64,000 nt of DNA. Source: Azotobacter vinelandii CA (GTDB taxonomy: Bacteria > Pseudomonadota > Gammaproteobacteria > Pseudomonadales > Pseudomonadaceae). The position numbers were made by a program, and so were the translations under genes. Positions 42,321-52,087 of this stretch are shown one piece after another. How positions within the stretch are numbered: position 1 is the stretch's first letter; each line of letters begins with the position of its first letter. A model generated the notes under the pieces. That model was not told the DNA's origin. It made no database searches and was given only the letters and a program-made list of their open reading frames with translations. Location of the stretch: the NCBI RefSeq assembly GCF_000380335.1, contig NC_021149.1:3276501-3340500 (forward strand), read 5' to 3'.

Positions 42321-43568
42321 ATGAAAACTAACACCTATGAAAATCGATTATTACTAGTTCTATTTTTGTGCTTTGGGTTTGTATTTTTCGACCGACTGGC
42401 CTTATCTTTTTTATTTCCCTTTATCGCTAAAGATCTTGGCCTGAATAATAGTCATCTCGGAATGCTGTCATCGATATTGGCTTTGATGTGGGCATTGTCC
42501 GGCATGACACTGGGGCATGTCGCTGACAAGAAAGAATCCAAGAAGTTTATCTTGGTGATCTCAGTAATTACCTTTACCTTATGCTCAGCACTGTCTGGCA
42601 TGGTGACTACCTTTATTAGCCTGCTGATTTTCCGTGCTTTTATGGGCGTAGCAGAAGGCCCGGTATTACCGATTTCCCAATCGCTATTGGCAGCAGCCTC
42701 TACCCCTAAGCGTCGTGGTCTGAATATGGGGCTGGTAAATGCTTGTGCTCCGGGCTTGATTGGTACGGTGCTTGCCCCACCAGTTTTAATCTGGATCGCT
42801 ACTGAGTATGGGTGGCGTTCTGCTTTTTACGCTACAGTAATACCTGGCCTGCTGATTTCTGTTTTAATCATGCTACTTGTGAAAAACCAACACACACATG
42901 AGTCCATGGCCACAAGCCATCAGCCTCACTTAGGAGGCATGGAGAATATCAAAGCACTGATCAAAAAACGCAATATTTTACTATGTATACTGATCTCCTG
43001 CTTTTACATATCTTGGTTTATCACTCTAATTACTTTTACTCCAACTTTCCTTATGCAGGGTCGGGGCTTCACACCTGAAGTCATGGGAGAGATTATGGGA
43101 TCTTTAGGCTTCGCTTGGATGATTTGGGGGTTCGTGATTCCTGCAGCCTCCGATCATTTTGGCCGCAAACCAATGATGATTCTGTTCACCTTGATCGCTA
43201 CTGCCTGCCCTATGGTAATTCTATATGCCGATGCTGATGTCATGTTTCCAATGGTGTTCCTGACATATACCGGCTTGGGGTGCTTTACCCTATTTATGGC
43301 GACTATTCCAGCTGAAACTGTATCCCCTTCTCAGGTAGCCACTGCTTTAGGGCTAATCATGGGCATAGGTGAATTATTCGGCGGTTTTGTCACGCCTATC
43401 GTTGCGGGCTTCTTGGCGGATATCTATGGCCTGGAAATCGCAATATGGATCGCCTCAGGCGGCTCTTTAATTGCATTGATGTTATCAATATTTTTGAGCG
43501 AAACTGCACCTGTGAAGCAAAGAAAGCATTCAAATAGTGAGCGAGAGGGACTTTCTGTATCCCCTTGA
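42321..43568 (+). CDS. MFS transporter
   Basis: This 415-residue protein has 12 hydrophobic segments, the MFS loop motif GHVADKKESKKFILV after TM2, and its second-half counterpart SDHFGRKPMMILF. FRAFMGVAEGPVLPISQSLL is typical of organic-anion/sugar-phosphate type MFS proteins. The substrate is unknown; the adjacent GMC oxidoreductase remnant and MetA-type outer-membrane protein suggest a role in uptake of an aromatic or terpenoid-like compound. AAAAGG precedes ATG 42321. It belongs to the AT-richer imported block. Confidence 0.85.
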   Translation: MKTNTYENRLLLVLFLCFGFVFFDRLALSFLFPFIAKDLGLNNSHLGMLSSILALMWALSGMTLGHVADKKESKKFILVISVITFTLCSALSGMVTTFISLLIFRAFMGVAEGPVLPISQSLLAAASTPKRRGLNMGLVNACAPGLIGTVLAPPVLIWIATEYGWRSAFYATVIPGLLISVLIMLLVKNQHTHESMATSHQPHLGGMENIKALIKKRNILLCILISCFYISWFITLITFTPTFLMQGRGFTPEVMGEIMGSLGFAWMIWGFVIPAASDHFGRKPMMILFTLIATACPMVILYADADVMFPMVFLTYTGLGCFTLFMATIPAETVSPSQVATALGLIMGIGELFGGFVTPIVAGFLADIYGLEIAIWIASGGSLIALMLSIFLSETAPVKQRKHSNSEREGLSVSP

Positions 43569-43887
43569 TGATAGCCACATATGCTTTAGGAGAGTGGTAC
43601 ATTATTTATGCAGTGTGTAGTTCTCCACTTAGAGAATACAGCACGAGCCTGACTGATATCAAATAATGACTGGTGGCAAATCTGCTCAAGCGATCTTTCG
43701 GTGAGCGCGGCACACCTGGCTGACATGACAATTGGCTGATGGCTAATACTTTTTATGCATTGCGCCAGCCTCATGATTTAGAACAATGCCTAACAACCAC
43801 CATGAGTTAAAAGCTGCTTGCTCTATGTAATCCGTGATATTGGATTTATTTTTTTACAAACAAGAAAAATAATAGGTAGATAGATCT
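43569..43887. other. Gap upstream of the MetA-type protein gene
   Basis: About 320 bp without a supportable gene. The last 60 bp are A/T-rich (GATTTATTTTTTTACAAACA) and probably hold the promoter of the outer-membrane protein gene. Confidence 0.45.
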
Positions 43888-44799
43888 ATGCATCATAAAC
43901 TCCCGCATGGCATGGGACTCCCCATGTTCACAATATTGAATCTTTCTCTTCAGACTACTACGCTACAAGCCATGGAGGGCGCGGGAACAAGCTATCCTCT
44001 TGGACTTGAGCAACACATGCTAGGAGCTGTTCCAGTGGAGTCCGGCTTCTATAATCTTAACTACGCTCAGCACTATACAGCCAACCGTCTTCGCAATAAC
44101 GACGGCTCCAAAGCCGCGGATGACTTTGACTTGCGTGCAGAGGCTATTGTCACTCGCTTGGTTTATGTCTCAGACAAGCAATTACTAGGTGGGCGTGTGG
44201 CAGGACATGTCGTCTTGCCCTTCGTGAGCTTAGATGTCCGAATGAATGGTCAGACTGATTCAGATAAAGGAATTGGAGACATGGTTTTCGGTTTCGGCTT
44301 GGGTTATGATTACTCATCAAAACTTCATGCGGCCTATGTCATTGATATCACAGCTCCGACTGGCCGCTACGACAGCGATAAACTTGCCAACGTAGGGCGT
44401 AACTACTGGGTGGCGCAACCGCTGGCGGCAATCACTTACGCGCAGCCAGAGGGCTTTAATGGCGATATGAAAATTATGTACAACTTTAACTTTGAAAACT
44501 CTGAAACGGATTATAAGTCTGGCCAGGAGCTTCTCGTTGACTATGATTTTGGTTGGGGATTTGCCAAACGCTGGGTTGTGGGAGCTGGTGGATACGCTTA
44601 CTGGCAAACCACAGACGATCATATTCACGGTAAAAAAGTACATGACAACAAGGCCAGAGCCTTCAGTATCGGCCCATCAGTTAAATATGACGGAAATGGA
44701 TGGTTTTTCAGTGCTAAGTGGCAAAAAGACTTCCGTGTTCGCAATCGAACAGAAGGTAGCGCTTTCTGGCTGAAAATCGCATTGCCACTGCCATTCTGA
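43888..44799 (+). CDS. MetA-type (phenol degradation) outer membrane protein
   Basis: This 303-residue protein begins with a weak signal-like segment (MFTILNLSLQTTTLQAMEGA; an alternative start is ATG 43924). It then shows the family pattern: GTSYPLGLEQHMLGAVPVES, GFYNLNYAQHYTANRL, KGIGDMVFGFGLGYDYSSKL, DITAPTGRYDSDKLANVGRN and a C-terminal beta-strand ending in Phe (FWLKIALPLPF), typical of outer-membrane barrels. Such proteins accompany aromatic or alicyclic degradation operons and may aid uptake. It is the last gene of the AT-richer block. Confidence 0.8.
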   Translation: MHHKLPHGMGLPMFTILNLSLQTTTLQAMEGAGTSYPLGLEQHMLGAVPVESGFYNLNYAQHYTANRLRNNDGSKAADDFDLRAEAIVTRLVYVSDKQLLGGRVAGHVVLPFVSLDVRMNGQTDSDKGIGDMVFGFGLGYDYSSKLHAAYVIDITAPTGRYDSDKLANVGRNYWVAQPLAAITYAQPEGFNGDMKIMYNFNFENSETDYKSGQELLVDYDFGWGFAKRWVVGAGGYAYWQTTDDHIHGKKVHDNKARAFSIGPSVKYDGNGWFFSAKWQKDFRVRNRTEGSAFWLKIALPLPF

Positions 44800-45138
44800 T
44801 TCCGGATTGGCCGCCGACACGACCGCAACCAAGGAAAAATATTCAATGCATTATATCGGAGATTAACCTCACTATCTTTTCCACTCCATCACTATCTTCG
44901 GATTCACACCATAGCGTTTGCTCAGCGCTTGGATCGAAGCGTTCGATCGCTGTATTGCCGTTCGGATAGAGTGAGTGGTCGTGACGCAGCCATGAAACAT
45001 CTGCCCCATAACAATTCCCTGTGATGGAGAATATTGAGCATGCCACCATTATGGCACTGAACACCGACCAAACACAGGCAAAAGGACGTCCAAGCGCGCT
45101 GAACGAAGAGGCGCGGCAAATCCTACTTCAGCTGCAAG

Positions 45139-45480
45139 TTGTCGGTCAGCGTGGATCGTCGGCACAAACTGATCCTCAAAGTGAAGGTCGGTGACGCCAA
45201 CGAGGCCTGTACCCTGTATCTCGTGGGAGTGCTGGATCAGGAAAACAGCAGTCGGGACTTCTGGACCAACTGCAGCTATCACAATAAACGCCGTGAACGC
45301 TGGCTCAAACAACTGGGCTGGCGACCGCATATCCAGGCCAGTCAGTTTATCGGCGAGCGGGACAAGGCGCGCAACTGCCGAATAGTTAGCCCCGGCGCGG
45401 GTGGAATATGTGTTCGCCAACCAGCCCTAGATGGGCGGCAAGATCGTCCGTGTCAACGCCGATTGAAAACTGACCCACCT
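45139..45480 (+). pseudogene. IS5-family transposase remnant
   Basis: The frame encodes SVDRRHKLILKVKVGDANEA, then LDQENSSRDFWTNCSYHNKR, RERWLKQLGWRPHIQ and KARNCRIVSPGAG, a decayed version of the IS5 C-terminal catalytic region (VDRRYKL...; HNKRRE...; RVEHVFA...). After this the frame breaks and runs into a TetR-like tail. Both ends are missing. Confidence 0.65.
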
Positions 45481-45852
45481 TGGCCCTCATTTGCCGAAGG
45501 AATAACCGAACGACAGTTCGACGAGTGCTCCAACCGGGTCATCGGGGTCGCCGATGCCCTCGTGGAACGAAACCACCAAGCCGGGCTGTTGCGGGAAGGC
45601 GTGACGGGAGAAGACATCGTTCGACTCGTCATCTGCCTGGCAACGCTGGCGAGGCCTGCACCTGACGGCTCGGTCGATGGCGAAACCAGCGGCGACGAGG
45701 AGCAAGGCGTGGCGGCCCATGCCGCCGAGTACACATCGGCCTGGGTTCGATTGCTGCGGATCGGGATGGACGGCCTGCGGCCGGTTCACGGCCCCCTCCA
45801 GCCTCAGCTTCCAGCATCGACATGGAGCCGCGACACGGAGCCCACTGGGTAA
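45481..45852 (+). pseudogene. TetR-family regulator, C-terminal fragment
   Basis: Continuing the same open frame, the sequence reads CSNRVIGVADALVERNHQAG, LLREGVTGEDIVRLVICLAT and WVRLLRIGMDGLRP, the ligand-binding C-terminal domain typical of TetR/AcrR repressors. The DNA-binding half is absent; its place is taken by the IS5 remnant. It stops 4 bp before the monooxygenase pseudogene. Confidence 0.6.
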
Positions 45853-45855
45853 GCG

Positions 45856-46860
45856 ATGGTCAAGTTATCCCTTGTAGAGCAGATCACGGTGCCGTCCGGC
45901 AGGACGGCCTATGAAGCCGTCGAGGATGCGCTCGTTACCGTCGGGCATGCCGAGGCGCTCGGCTTCCATCGCATGTGGTTCGCCAAACACCATGGCATCG
46001 ACGCCGTGGCCTCGCATGCGCCCGAAGTGCTGATGGGCCTGGTTGCACGCCAGACCCAACGGATACGGATCGGGTCCGGCGCGATTCTGCTCAACAACTA
46101 TTCGTCGCTGAAGGTCACCGAACTCTTCCTGCAGTTGGAAGTCCTCGCGCTCGGCCGTTTCGACATGGGGCTTGGGCGGGCGACATCGGGGCCGTTGATC
46201 GATACGGCATTGAAGCGCGATCGCCGCACGTCGACGACTTCGATCAACAGGTCCAGGAAGTTCTGGCGTTCCTGCATGCCGATTTTCCCCCGGAACACCC
46301 GTTCTCCAGAATCCGGCTGATGCCGACCGTCAAGGCAAGGCCGGAACCGTGGGTCCTCGACTCCTCGGCTCCTCGGCTCCTCGGCTCCTCGGGCAACAGC
46401 GTCGGCCTTGCCGCCGCTCTCGGGGTTGGGTACTCCTTCGCGGGCTTCATCACCGCCGCGGCGCTCCAGCACTACCGCAAGTCTTTCAGGCCGACGCAGT
46501 ACGGCGCACCGACACCGCAGGCGATGCTGGGAATGTGCGTGTTTGCGGCGGACACGGATGCCGAGGCGCACCGGATGACATGGCCGACACGGGCCATCTT
46601 TGCGCAGTTCGGGCAACGTGGCGGCCGGGTCGCGGTTCCGACGATCGAGGAAGCCGAGCGCATCCTGACACCAGCACAGCGGGATGCAACTGGCAGGCAG
46701 TCCCGACACGCTGCGCAGCCAGCTACTCCAGATGATCGAACACAGTGGTGCCACCGAACTCATGCTGCAAAGCATCTTTCCCGACCAGGATGCCAGGCGC
46801 CACTCCCATGCACTGATCGCCGAGAGTCTTGGCATCGAGCTGGTATGCAACGGAGCCCAC
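45856..46860 (+). pseudogene. Luciferase-like (LLM) flavin monooxygenase, twice frameshifted
   Basis: The first frame (ATG 45856) encodes EALGFHRMWFAKHHGIDAVA, SHAPEVLMGLVARQTQRIRI, GSGAILLNNYSSLKVTELFL and GRFDMGLGRATSG. Near 46220 the homologous reading shifts frame (HVDDFDQQVQEVLAFLHADF, GVGYSFAGFITAAALQHYRK, ADTDAEAHRMTWPTRAIFAQ) and near 46684 it shifts back (LAGSPDTLRSQLLQMIEHSG, ELMLQSIFPDQDARRHSHAL). These are the motifs of bacterial LLM-class FMN-dependent monooxygenases. Two frameshifts make it inactive. Confidence 0.75.
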
Positions 46861-47180
46861 TCCCAGCCACCTTCGACGCATCGAGCAGGACAGATGGCGT
46901 GGCGAAGGCAGCCTGCCGCTCAATCTGATCAAGTGCATGTCGTTCCCGGTACTGCCCGAACGCCATCGCATGACCTACATCGAGGCCATCTACGCGCAGA
47001 ACGTCGCGTTCAAGGAGGATCGGGTGCCGGTTCTACACCTGTTGTGCGCCTTGCAGCAGGCCACGCCCGAGCAGGTGAAGCGCAACTTCACCGGCATGCT
47101 GTCCCGCCACCGCCCAGTCCCTTGCAGCGCCTGCTCGGCGGCACGCTACCACCGCGTGCATCGGTGCTGGACTATTGGAA
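46861..47180 (+). other. Unassigned coding-like remnant
   Basis: A forward frame reads IEQDRWRGEGSLPLNLIKCM, SFPVLPERHRMTYIEAIYAQ and NVAFKEDRVPVLHLLCALQQ before decaying near 47110. It looks like former protein-coding sequence, but I do not recognise the family. It abuts the esterase pseudogene on the opposite strand. Confidence 0.35.
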
Positions 47181-47778
47181 CTAGAAACGTGGATGCTGCT
47201 GGAACTGCTCCAGGTCGCCGGTCGCGACCTGCTCCTGCGCGCGCGAGGTGCCGAGCAGATCGGGCACACTCTGCTTGGACAGCTCGTCCATCGCCTGGAC
47301 CGGGAACCGCGTGTCCGCAAACGGTGTGCCGGGCTCCGGCCCGATACGGAAATTGGTCCACGCACCGAAGCGATCGGCAAGCCGGAGCAGGTTCGGCAGC
47401 CGCCCCGCGCGGACATTGTTGAATGCGGATTGGTCGAAGCCCGAACGCGCCCGCCCGATCTGGTCGACAACGTAGACCGGATGGCGCTTGCGCACGAAGT
47501 ACTCGTACCAGCCCATGCGGCCGTCGGGCGTGGTGTCGTAGGTCTTGCCGCTGAGTGTAGCGCCGTGGACCATCACCACCGGCACCTTGCCCACACCGTC
47601 GGGCACCATGTACTCGACGTACATCTGGCCGGTGGTGATCCGGTCGTCCGGGCCAAGGCTGCCGAGCTCGACCGCGGTCTTCTCGGCCTGCTCGCCGCCG
47701 ACGAAGAAGCTGCCGCACGCCTTGAGCACCAGCGGCTTGCGGCGGGGCGGATGTCGTGCAGCGCCTGCGCGGCGGCTA

Positions 47779-48827
47779 GAGCATTTTTTGAAAACACGAA
47801 TTCGACATACAGGGGTTGCTCTTCCTGGTCATTTCGGTTCTCCTCTCCTGCTCGGACAAGGAGACCAGAATGGCTCGGGCATACAGTGCGGACCTTCGCC
47901 GGCGCGTCGTCGACGCGGCCATGGGCGGGCTGTCGGCTCGGCAGGCCGCCGAGCGATTCGACGTCGGCACGGCGACGGCGATCGTCTGGGTGCGGCGCTT
48001 TCGGGAAGGTGGAGAACTCGTCGCCCGCCGACAGGGCAAGCCCCGGGGCTTGCGGCTCGATCCCCATGCGGACTATCTGCTCGGCCTGCTCGAGCAAACC
48101 CCCGACCTGACGCTGGCCGAACTCGCCGCGACCCTCGAACGGGAGCGTGGCGTCCGTGTCAGCCTGGCGACGGTGTGGACGTTTCTCGACCGGCACGCCA
48201 TGACGTTCAAAAAAAGACCGCGCATGCAGCCGAGCAGCAACGGCCGGACGTCCAGGCCGCCCGACAGGGATGGATCGAGGAGCAGTCCGGTTTCGATTGG
48301 CGCAAGCTGATCTTCGTCGACGAAACCGCCGCCGCGACGAACCTGGCCCGCCTGCGGGGCTGGGCCCCTCGCGGCGAGCGCTGCCGGGCCGCGATCCCCC
48401 ACGGCCACTGGAAAACCACGACCTTTACCGCCGGCCTGCGGCTGGATGGCCTGAGCGCGCCGCTGGTGCTCGATGGCGCCATGAACGGCCCGGTCTTCCT
48501 GGCCTATGTCGGGCAGGTTCTGGTACCCGCTGACGCCCGGCGATATCGTGGTGATGGACAACCTGCCGGCCCACAAGGTGGCGGGGGTACGCCAGGCCAT
48601 CGAAGGCGCAGGAGCCACACTGCGCTACCTGCCTCCCTATAGCCCCGACCTGAACCCGATCGAGATGGCCTTCTCCAAGCTCAAGGCGCTGCTGCGAAAA
48701 GCGGCGGCGCGGACCGTGCCGCAGCTGTGGCAGAGCATTGGCGAAGCAATCGGGCAGTTCTCAGCGCAGGACTGCAGGCACTACTTCGAGGCCGCCGGAT
48801 ATGAATCGGGATAAGGTAAAAATGCTC
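47779..48827 (+). mobile_element. IS630-family insertion sequence
   Basis: Terminal inverted repeats GAGCATTTTT (left, from 47779) and its complement AAAAATGCTC (ending 48827) are flanked by duplicated TA dinucleotides (47777-47778 and 48828-48829), the hallmark of IS630/mariner elements. It lies inside the signal-peptide region of an esterase gene. Confidence 0.88.
47870..48814 (+). pseudogene. IS630-family transposase with one expected and one extra frameshift
   Basis: ATG 47870 encodes MARAYSADLRRRVVDAAMGG and a helix-turn-helix region to ATVWTFLDRHAMTFKK. At the A7 run (about 48210) a -1 shift, which is programmed in many IS630 elements, leads to HAAEQQRPDVQAARQGWIEE, LIFVDETAAATNLARLRGWA and [19 protein letters not shown] second shift near 48525 is needed to reach [16 protein letters not shown] and [20 protein letters not shown] (D and E of the DDE triad). 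The second lesion is not normal for the family, so this copy is probably inactive. Confidence 0.75.
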
Positions 48828-49012
48828 TAGGCTCGGACCGAGCATGCTCGCCAGCGCCGCCATGGCAAGCATTGCCACGAACAGCGGCCGGCACGCGGCC
48901 AGGTTGTCGATTGGGTTCATGGATCTGTTTCCTGGTTTCCTGGGGATTGCAGGTAGGCTTGGACGGCCCTGATGCGCGAGACCCGTCGCGTTGCGTACTT
49001 CCGACCGATTGG

Positions 49013-50113
49013 TTATAGCGTCCGCGCGTAGAACGGAGTCAGCTTGCTCAACGCGACTTCGACGTACTCGGGCACCCAGTAAGTCTGGATGTGCGTAGCG
49101 CCTTCGATGAGGAACAGTTCCTTGTCCTTCGTGCCGGTGGCCTTGGGGAAGGCATCCTCGGTCATGTACAAGGTATCGGCCTTGCTGCCCGCCAGCATCA
49201 GCAGCGGAACGTCGATCAGTTCGATCTGGTCGGTGGCATCCCAGCGCATCAGGTCCAGCAAGCTGCTCATGGTGTACTTGAACGTTGAGCCAGGGTGCGC
49301 ATGGGTCCGCCAGTAATAGTGGTAACCCTCCCGGTACAGATCGAACGGCAGCGCGTCGATCTGCGCGTCCGTCAGGTTGGCGTCGCCGGCATAGAGGATC
49401 TCCCCGCCTGCCTTTTCCTGGGCGCGGGCGGCCGAAGCCTGCCGCAGGCGATGCTGGATGGTGTCCAACTGCGAATCCTTGAAGCCGTTGCGGCGGACCC
49501 GACCCGAGTTGAACATGCTCAATGTCGCAATCGACTTGAAACGCTTGTCGGCTTTGGCGGCGTTCAAGGAATACCCGCCGCCGCCGCAGATGCCGAACAA
49601 TCCCAGACGCTCGGGATCGACGCCCGGATAGCGGGTGATGAAGTCTGCCGCGCCGTGGATGTCCTCGGTGCGGAATTGTGGTTTGTCCACGCTGGCAGGC
49701 TTGCCGCCGCTCCCGCCCTGATAGGCGGCATCCATCGCGATGGTGATATGGCCCCGTTCGGCCAGATGCTGGGCATAGAGGCCCGCGGTCTGCTCCTTCA
49801 CTCCACCGTTGGGGTGCGCGACGACGATCGCCGCATACTTCTTGCTCGGATCGTAGTTTGCCGGCGTGTAAACGTTGGCAACGATATTCAGCCCGTTGAG
49901 GTCGTAGTTGACCGGGTGGATATTGACCTTGCCCGGCTCGTTCTTGGTGATCGCACCGTCGTACACCAGGGTGAACGGGTTCTTCCGGTAATCGGCCGCA
50001 CGTGCAGTAGTGGTAGTGGTCATGGCAGGAACTCCAATTAATGCCGCGGGAATGGCGAGCGCGGCGGCCCCGAGAAACTCACGTCTTTTTTCATTGATGA
50101 CTTCATTGCTCAT
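49013..50113 (-). CDS. Tat-exported alpha/beta hydrolase (dienelactone-hydrolase-like)
   Basis: This 366-residue protein has a twin-arginine-type leader (EKRREFLGAAALAIPAALIG, ending ARAA). The hydrolase core shows IVVAHPNGGVKEQTAGLYAQ, DIHGAADFITRYPGVDPERL, the nucleophile elbow GICGGGGYSL (Cys in place of the usual Ser) and LLMLAGSKADTLYM with a later EGATHIQTYW histidine. Cys at the nucleophile position fits dienelactone-hydrolase-like enzymes. Substrate is unknown. It is the fifth gene of the reverse-strand operon, 57 bp after the esterase gene. Confidence 0.8.
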   Translation of the reverse strand: MSNEVINEKRREFLGAAALAIPAALIGVPAMTTTTTARAADYRKNPFTLVYDGAITKNEPGKVNIHPVNYDLNGLNIVANVYTPANYDPSKKYAAIVVAHPNGGVKEQTAGLYAQHLAERGHITIAMDAAYQGGSGGKPASVDKPQFRTEDIHGAADFITRYPGVDPERLGLFGICGGGGYSLNAAKADKRFKSIATLSMFNSGRVRRNGFKDSQLDTIQHRLRQASAARAQEKAGGEILYAGDANLTDAQIDALPFDLYREGYHYYWRTHAHPGSTFKYTMSSLLDLMRWDATDQIELIDVPLLMLAGSKADTLYMTEDAFPKATGTKDKELFLIEGATHIQTYWVPEYVEVALSKLTPFYARTL

Positions 50114-50170
50114 TTCGAACTCCTAACAAGATCAGTGTCTGCTCCACGCCGAGCGTCTGCGCAGACGGGG

Positions 50171-51286
50171 TCAATCCAGCTTCTTCTCCGCGAGGAACCG
50201 CGAGACCTGATCCGCGATCTGGACGTTGTTCAAATCCGACATGGGGAAGTGCGTGTTGCCCTTGATACCGATCTCCGGCAGATGCACCACGGTCACGTCG
50301 CCGCCATGCCGATTGACCGTATCCCGCCACAGCCGGGCCATCTTCAACCGCGCCCGCCAACTGTCCTGGGCCGGCAGATCGACCGGCTGGTCGGGGATGT
50401 TGTCGCCGTAGAAGACCAGGATCGGAATCCGCGTCAGGGCCATGAACTGCGCCAGGGGGACGGTCGCGCCCTGCACGGTGTCGAAGGCGCTCGGAATCGG
50501 CTCCGGCGCCTCGCCTTCCGGGAAGACGAAGCTGCTGCCCGGCTCGAACGAGACGACGGCCTTCACCTTGTCGTTCTTGATGACGGTCAGCCAGCCCGGC
50601 CCGCCGCCTTGCGAGTGGGTGAACAGGATGCCGGGGCCGATCCGGTCGAACACCGCCGAGACGCCATCGGACACCACGTTCATGTCGAACGGCCCGGTGT
50701 TCGGCGTCATCGCGCGGAAGAACTGGTTGAGCGTTTCCGGGTCGCGGGCGAACTGCACGCCGTCGAAGTAGTTCGGCCACAGGCCGACGCGGAACTGGTT
50801 GAACCAGAGCTGCTCGTCCGGCGTCGGCTTCAACGTCGCCTCGACCATGCTGCGCCCGGCATCGCCGCGGCGCGGCTGGTCGACCAGGTACACGCCGAAG
50901 CGGCGGCGCAGAAAAATGTTCTGGAAACCCTCGCGGCCATCGGCCGTGGTCTCCCAGGTCTTGGAGAACTGTCCGGCGCCGTGCCACATGACGATCGGGA
51001 GCTTCCGCGCCTTCACCGGGATCTGGTAGAAGGCGTAGGCATGGTCGCCGTGGTAGGTCTGGCCGGCGGATTCCATCGGCTTGCGCGGGTCGAATGTTCC
51101 CGGCGCGGTGGCGACCTGGCCGCCGGCCGCGAAGCTGCCCTGTTCCTGGATGACCAGCGGCGTCGGCTTGCCAGCATCCGCCGCCGATGCGGCAACCCCG
51201 GCGACCAGCGCGGCAACGCCAACCGCGACGGACAGGAATCGCTTCAGCGATCGTGGATAGGTACTCGTGCTTCTCTTCATGGTCAT
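50171..51286 (-). CDS. Secreted alpha/beta-hydrolase esterase
   Basis: This 371-residue protein starts at ATG 51286, overlapping the CMD gene stop (ATGA), with GGAGAGG upstream. A signal peptide (FLSVAVGVAALVAGVAASAA) is followed by LVIQEQGSFAAGGQVATAPG, IPVKARKLPIVMWHGAGQFS, KTWETTADGREGFQNIFLRR, nucleophile elbow ILFTHSQGGGPGW, acid ILVFYGDNIPD and histidine KGNTHFPMSD. It is a periplasmic or secreted esterase of the family also represented by the broken gene at 47181-48920. It appears intact and translationally coupled. Confidence 0.82.
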   Translation of the reverse strand: MTMKRSTSTYPRSLKRFLSVAVGVAALVAGVAASAADAGKPTPLVIQEQGSFAAGGQVATAPGTFDPRKPMESAGQTYHGDHAYAFYQIPVKARKLPIVMWHGAGQFSKTWETTADGREGFQNIFLRRRFGVYLVDQPRRGDAGRSMVEATLKPTPDEQLWFNQFRVGLWPNYFDGVQFARDPETLNQFFRAMTPNTGPFDMNVVSDGVSAVFDRIGPGILFTHSQGGGPGWLTVIKNDKVKAVVSFEPGSSFVFPEGEAPEPIPSAFDTVQGATVPLAQFMALTRIPILVFYGDNIPDQPVDLPAQDSWRARLKMARLWRDTVNRHGGDVTVVHLPEIGIKGNTHFPMSDLNNVQIADQVSRFLAEKKLD

Positions 51287-52053
51287 TTCCTCTCCGCGAA
51301 CACCGATTGCAGGATCGGCAGGGCCGACATGGCGCGCGGCCAACCGGCATAGAAAGCCAGGTGCGTGACGACTTCGGTGGCCTGCGTCTGCGTCAAGCCG
51401 CTGTCCATGGCCCGGTTCAGGTGATAGGCAACCTGGTCGAGCTGGCCGCGGGCGATGAGCGCCGCCACCGTGATCAGGCTGCGATCGCGCGGCGTCAGGT
51501 CCGGCCGTCGCCAGAGGTCTGCGAACAGCACGTCGTCGGTGTAGCGTGCCAGCGCCGGTGCAACCGGCTCGACGTTGGCCTTGACCGTCGCCGCACGCTT
51601 GGCCTCGGCGGCGTCATCGACCGGCAGCAGTTCCGCCGATGGGGAGCGGTATTGGCTGGGATCAATCCCGCGCTTGGCGAAGACGTCCCTCGCCACGCCG
51701 ACCGCGCTCATGCCGTTCGGCCAGCCGGTGTAGAAGGCCAGATGGGTGATGAGCCCGATGATCTCGCTGGGCTTCACGCCGTTGTCCAGCGCCAGGTTGA
51801 TGTGCGAGGTCATCTGCGCACCCTGGCCGTTTGCCAGCAGGGAGGACAGCGTGACCAGGCTGCGATCGCGCGGTGCGAGTTCCTTGCGTTTCCACACGTC
51901 GCCGAACAGGACATCCTGCGTATAGGCGAAGAGTTGCGGCGCGGTCTCGCGGGCCTGACGCGCGGCCGGGGTATCCGGCACCGCGCTCTGCGCGTTCGCC
52001 TGCAAGGAGGTGGCGAACAACAAGGCGGGAATCAGGGAGGGAAAGGGTTTCAT
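51283..52053 (-). CDS. Exported double carboxymuconolactone-decarboxylase-fold protein
   Basis: This 256-residue protein starts at ATG 52053 and has a signal peptide (LIPALLFATSLQANAQS). Two tandem CMD domains repeat the same motifs: VWKRKELAPRDRSLVTLSSL with HINLALDNGVKPSEIIGLIT and HLAFYTGWPNGMSAV, then LWRRPDLTPRDRSLITVAAL with HLNRAMDSGLTQTQATEVVT and HLAFYAGWPRAMSAL. Single-domain relatives are peroxidase- or decarboxylase-like. Cysteines of the AhpD type are absent, so the activity is uncertain. It is coupled to the esterase gene by a 4-bp overlap. Confidence 0.85.
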   Translation of the reverse strand: MKPFPSLIPALLFATSLQANAQSAVPDTPAARQARETAPQLFAYTQDVLFGDVWKRKELAPRDRSLVTLSSLLANGQGAQMTSHINLALDNGVKPSEIIGLITHLAFYTGWPNGMSAVGVARDVFAKRGIDPSQYRSPSAELLPVDDAAEAKRAATVKANVEPVAPALARYTDDVLFADLWRRPDLTPRDRSLITVAALIARGQLDQVAYHLNRAMDSGLTQTQATEVVTHLAFYAGWPRAMSALPILQSVFAERK

Positions 52054-52087
52054 CGGTGTCGTATCTCCGTTCAAGAGCGAGGCGTCC

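Larger units (their letters stand above)
47181..48920 (-). pseudogene. Secreted esterase (alpha/beta-hydrolase) interrupted by IS630
   Basis: The start lies right of the IS (ATG 48920: MNPIDNLAACRPLFVAMLAM signal peptide) and the frame reaches the TA target at 48828. Left of the IS the gene resumes (AAAQALHDIR), then after a small frameshift continues KPLVLKACGSFFVGGEQAEK, VPVVMVHGATLSGKTYDTTP, DGRMGWYEYFVRKRHPVYVV and DQIGRARSG. It ends prematurely at 47181 after EQFQQHPRF, before the catalytic Ser/His region. It is related to the intact esterase at 50171-51286 and was probably the last gene of that operon. Confidence 0.75.
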
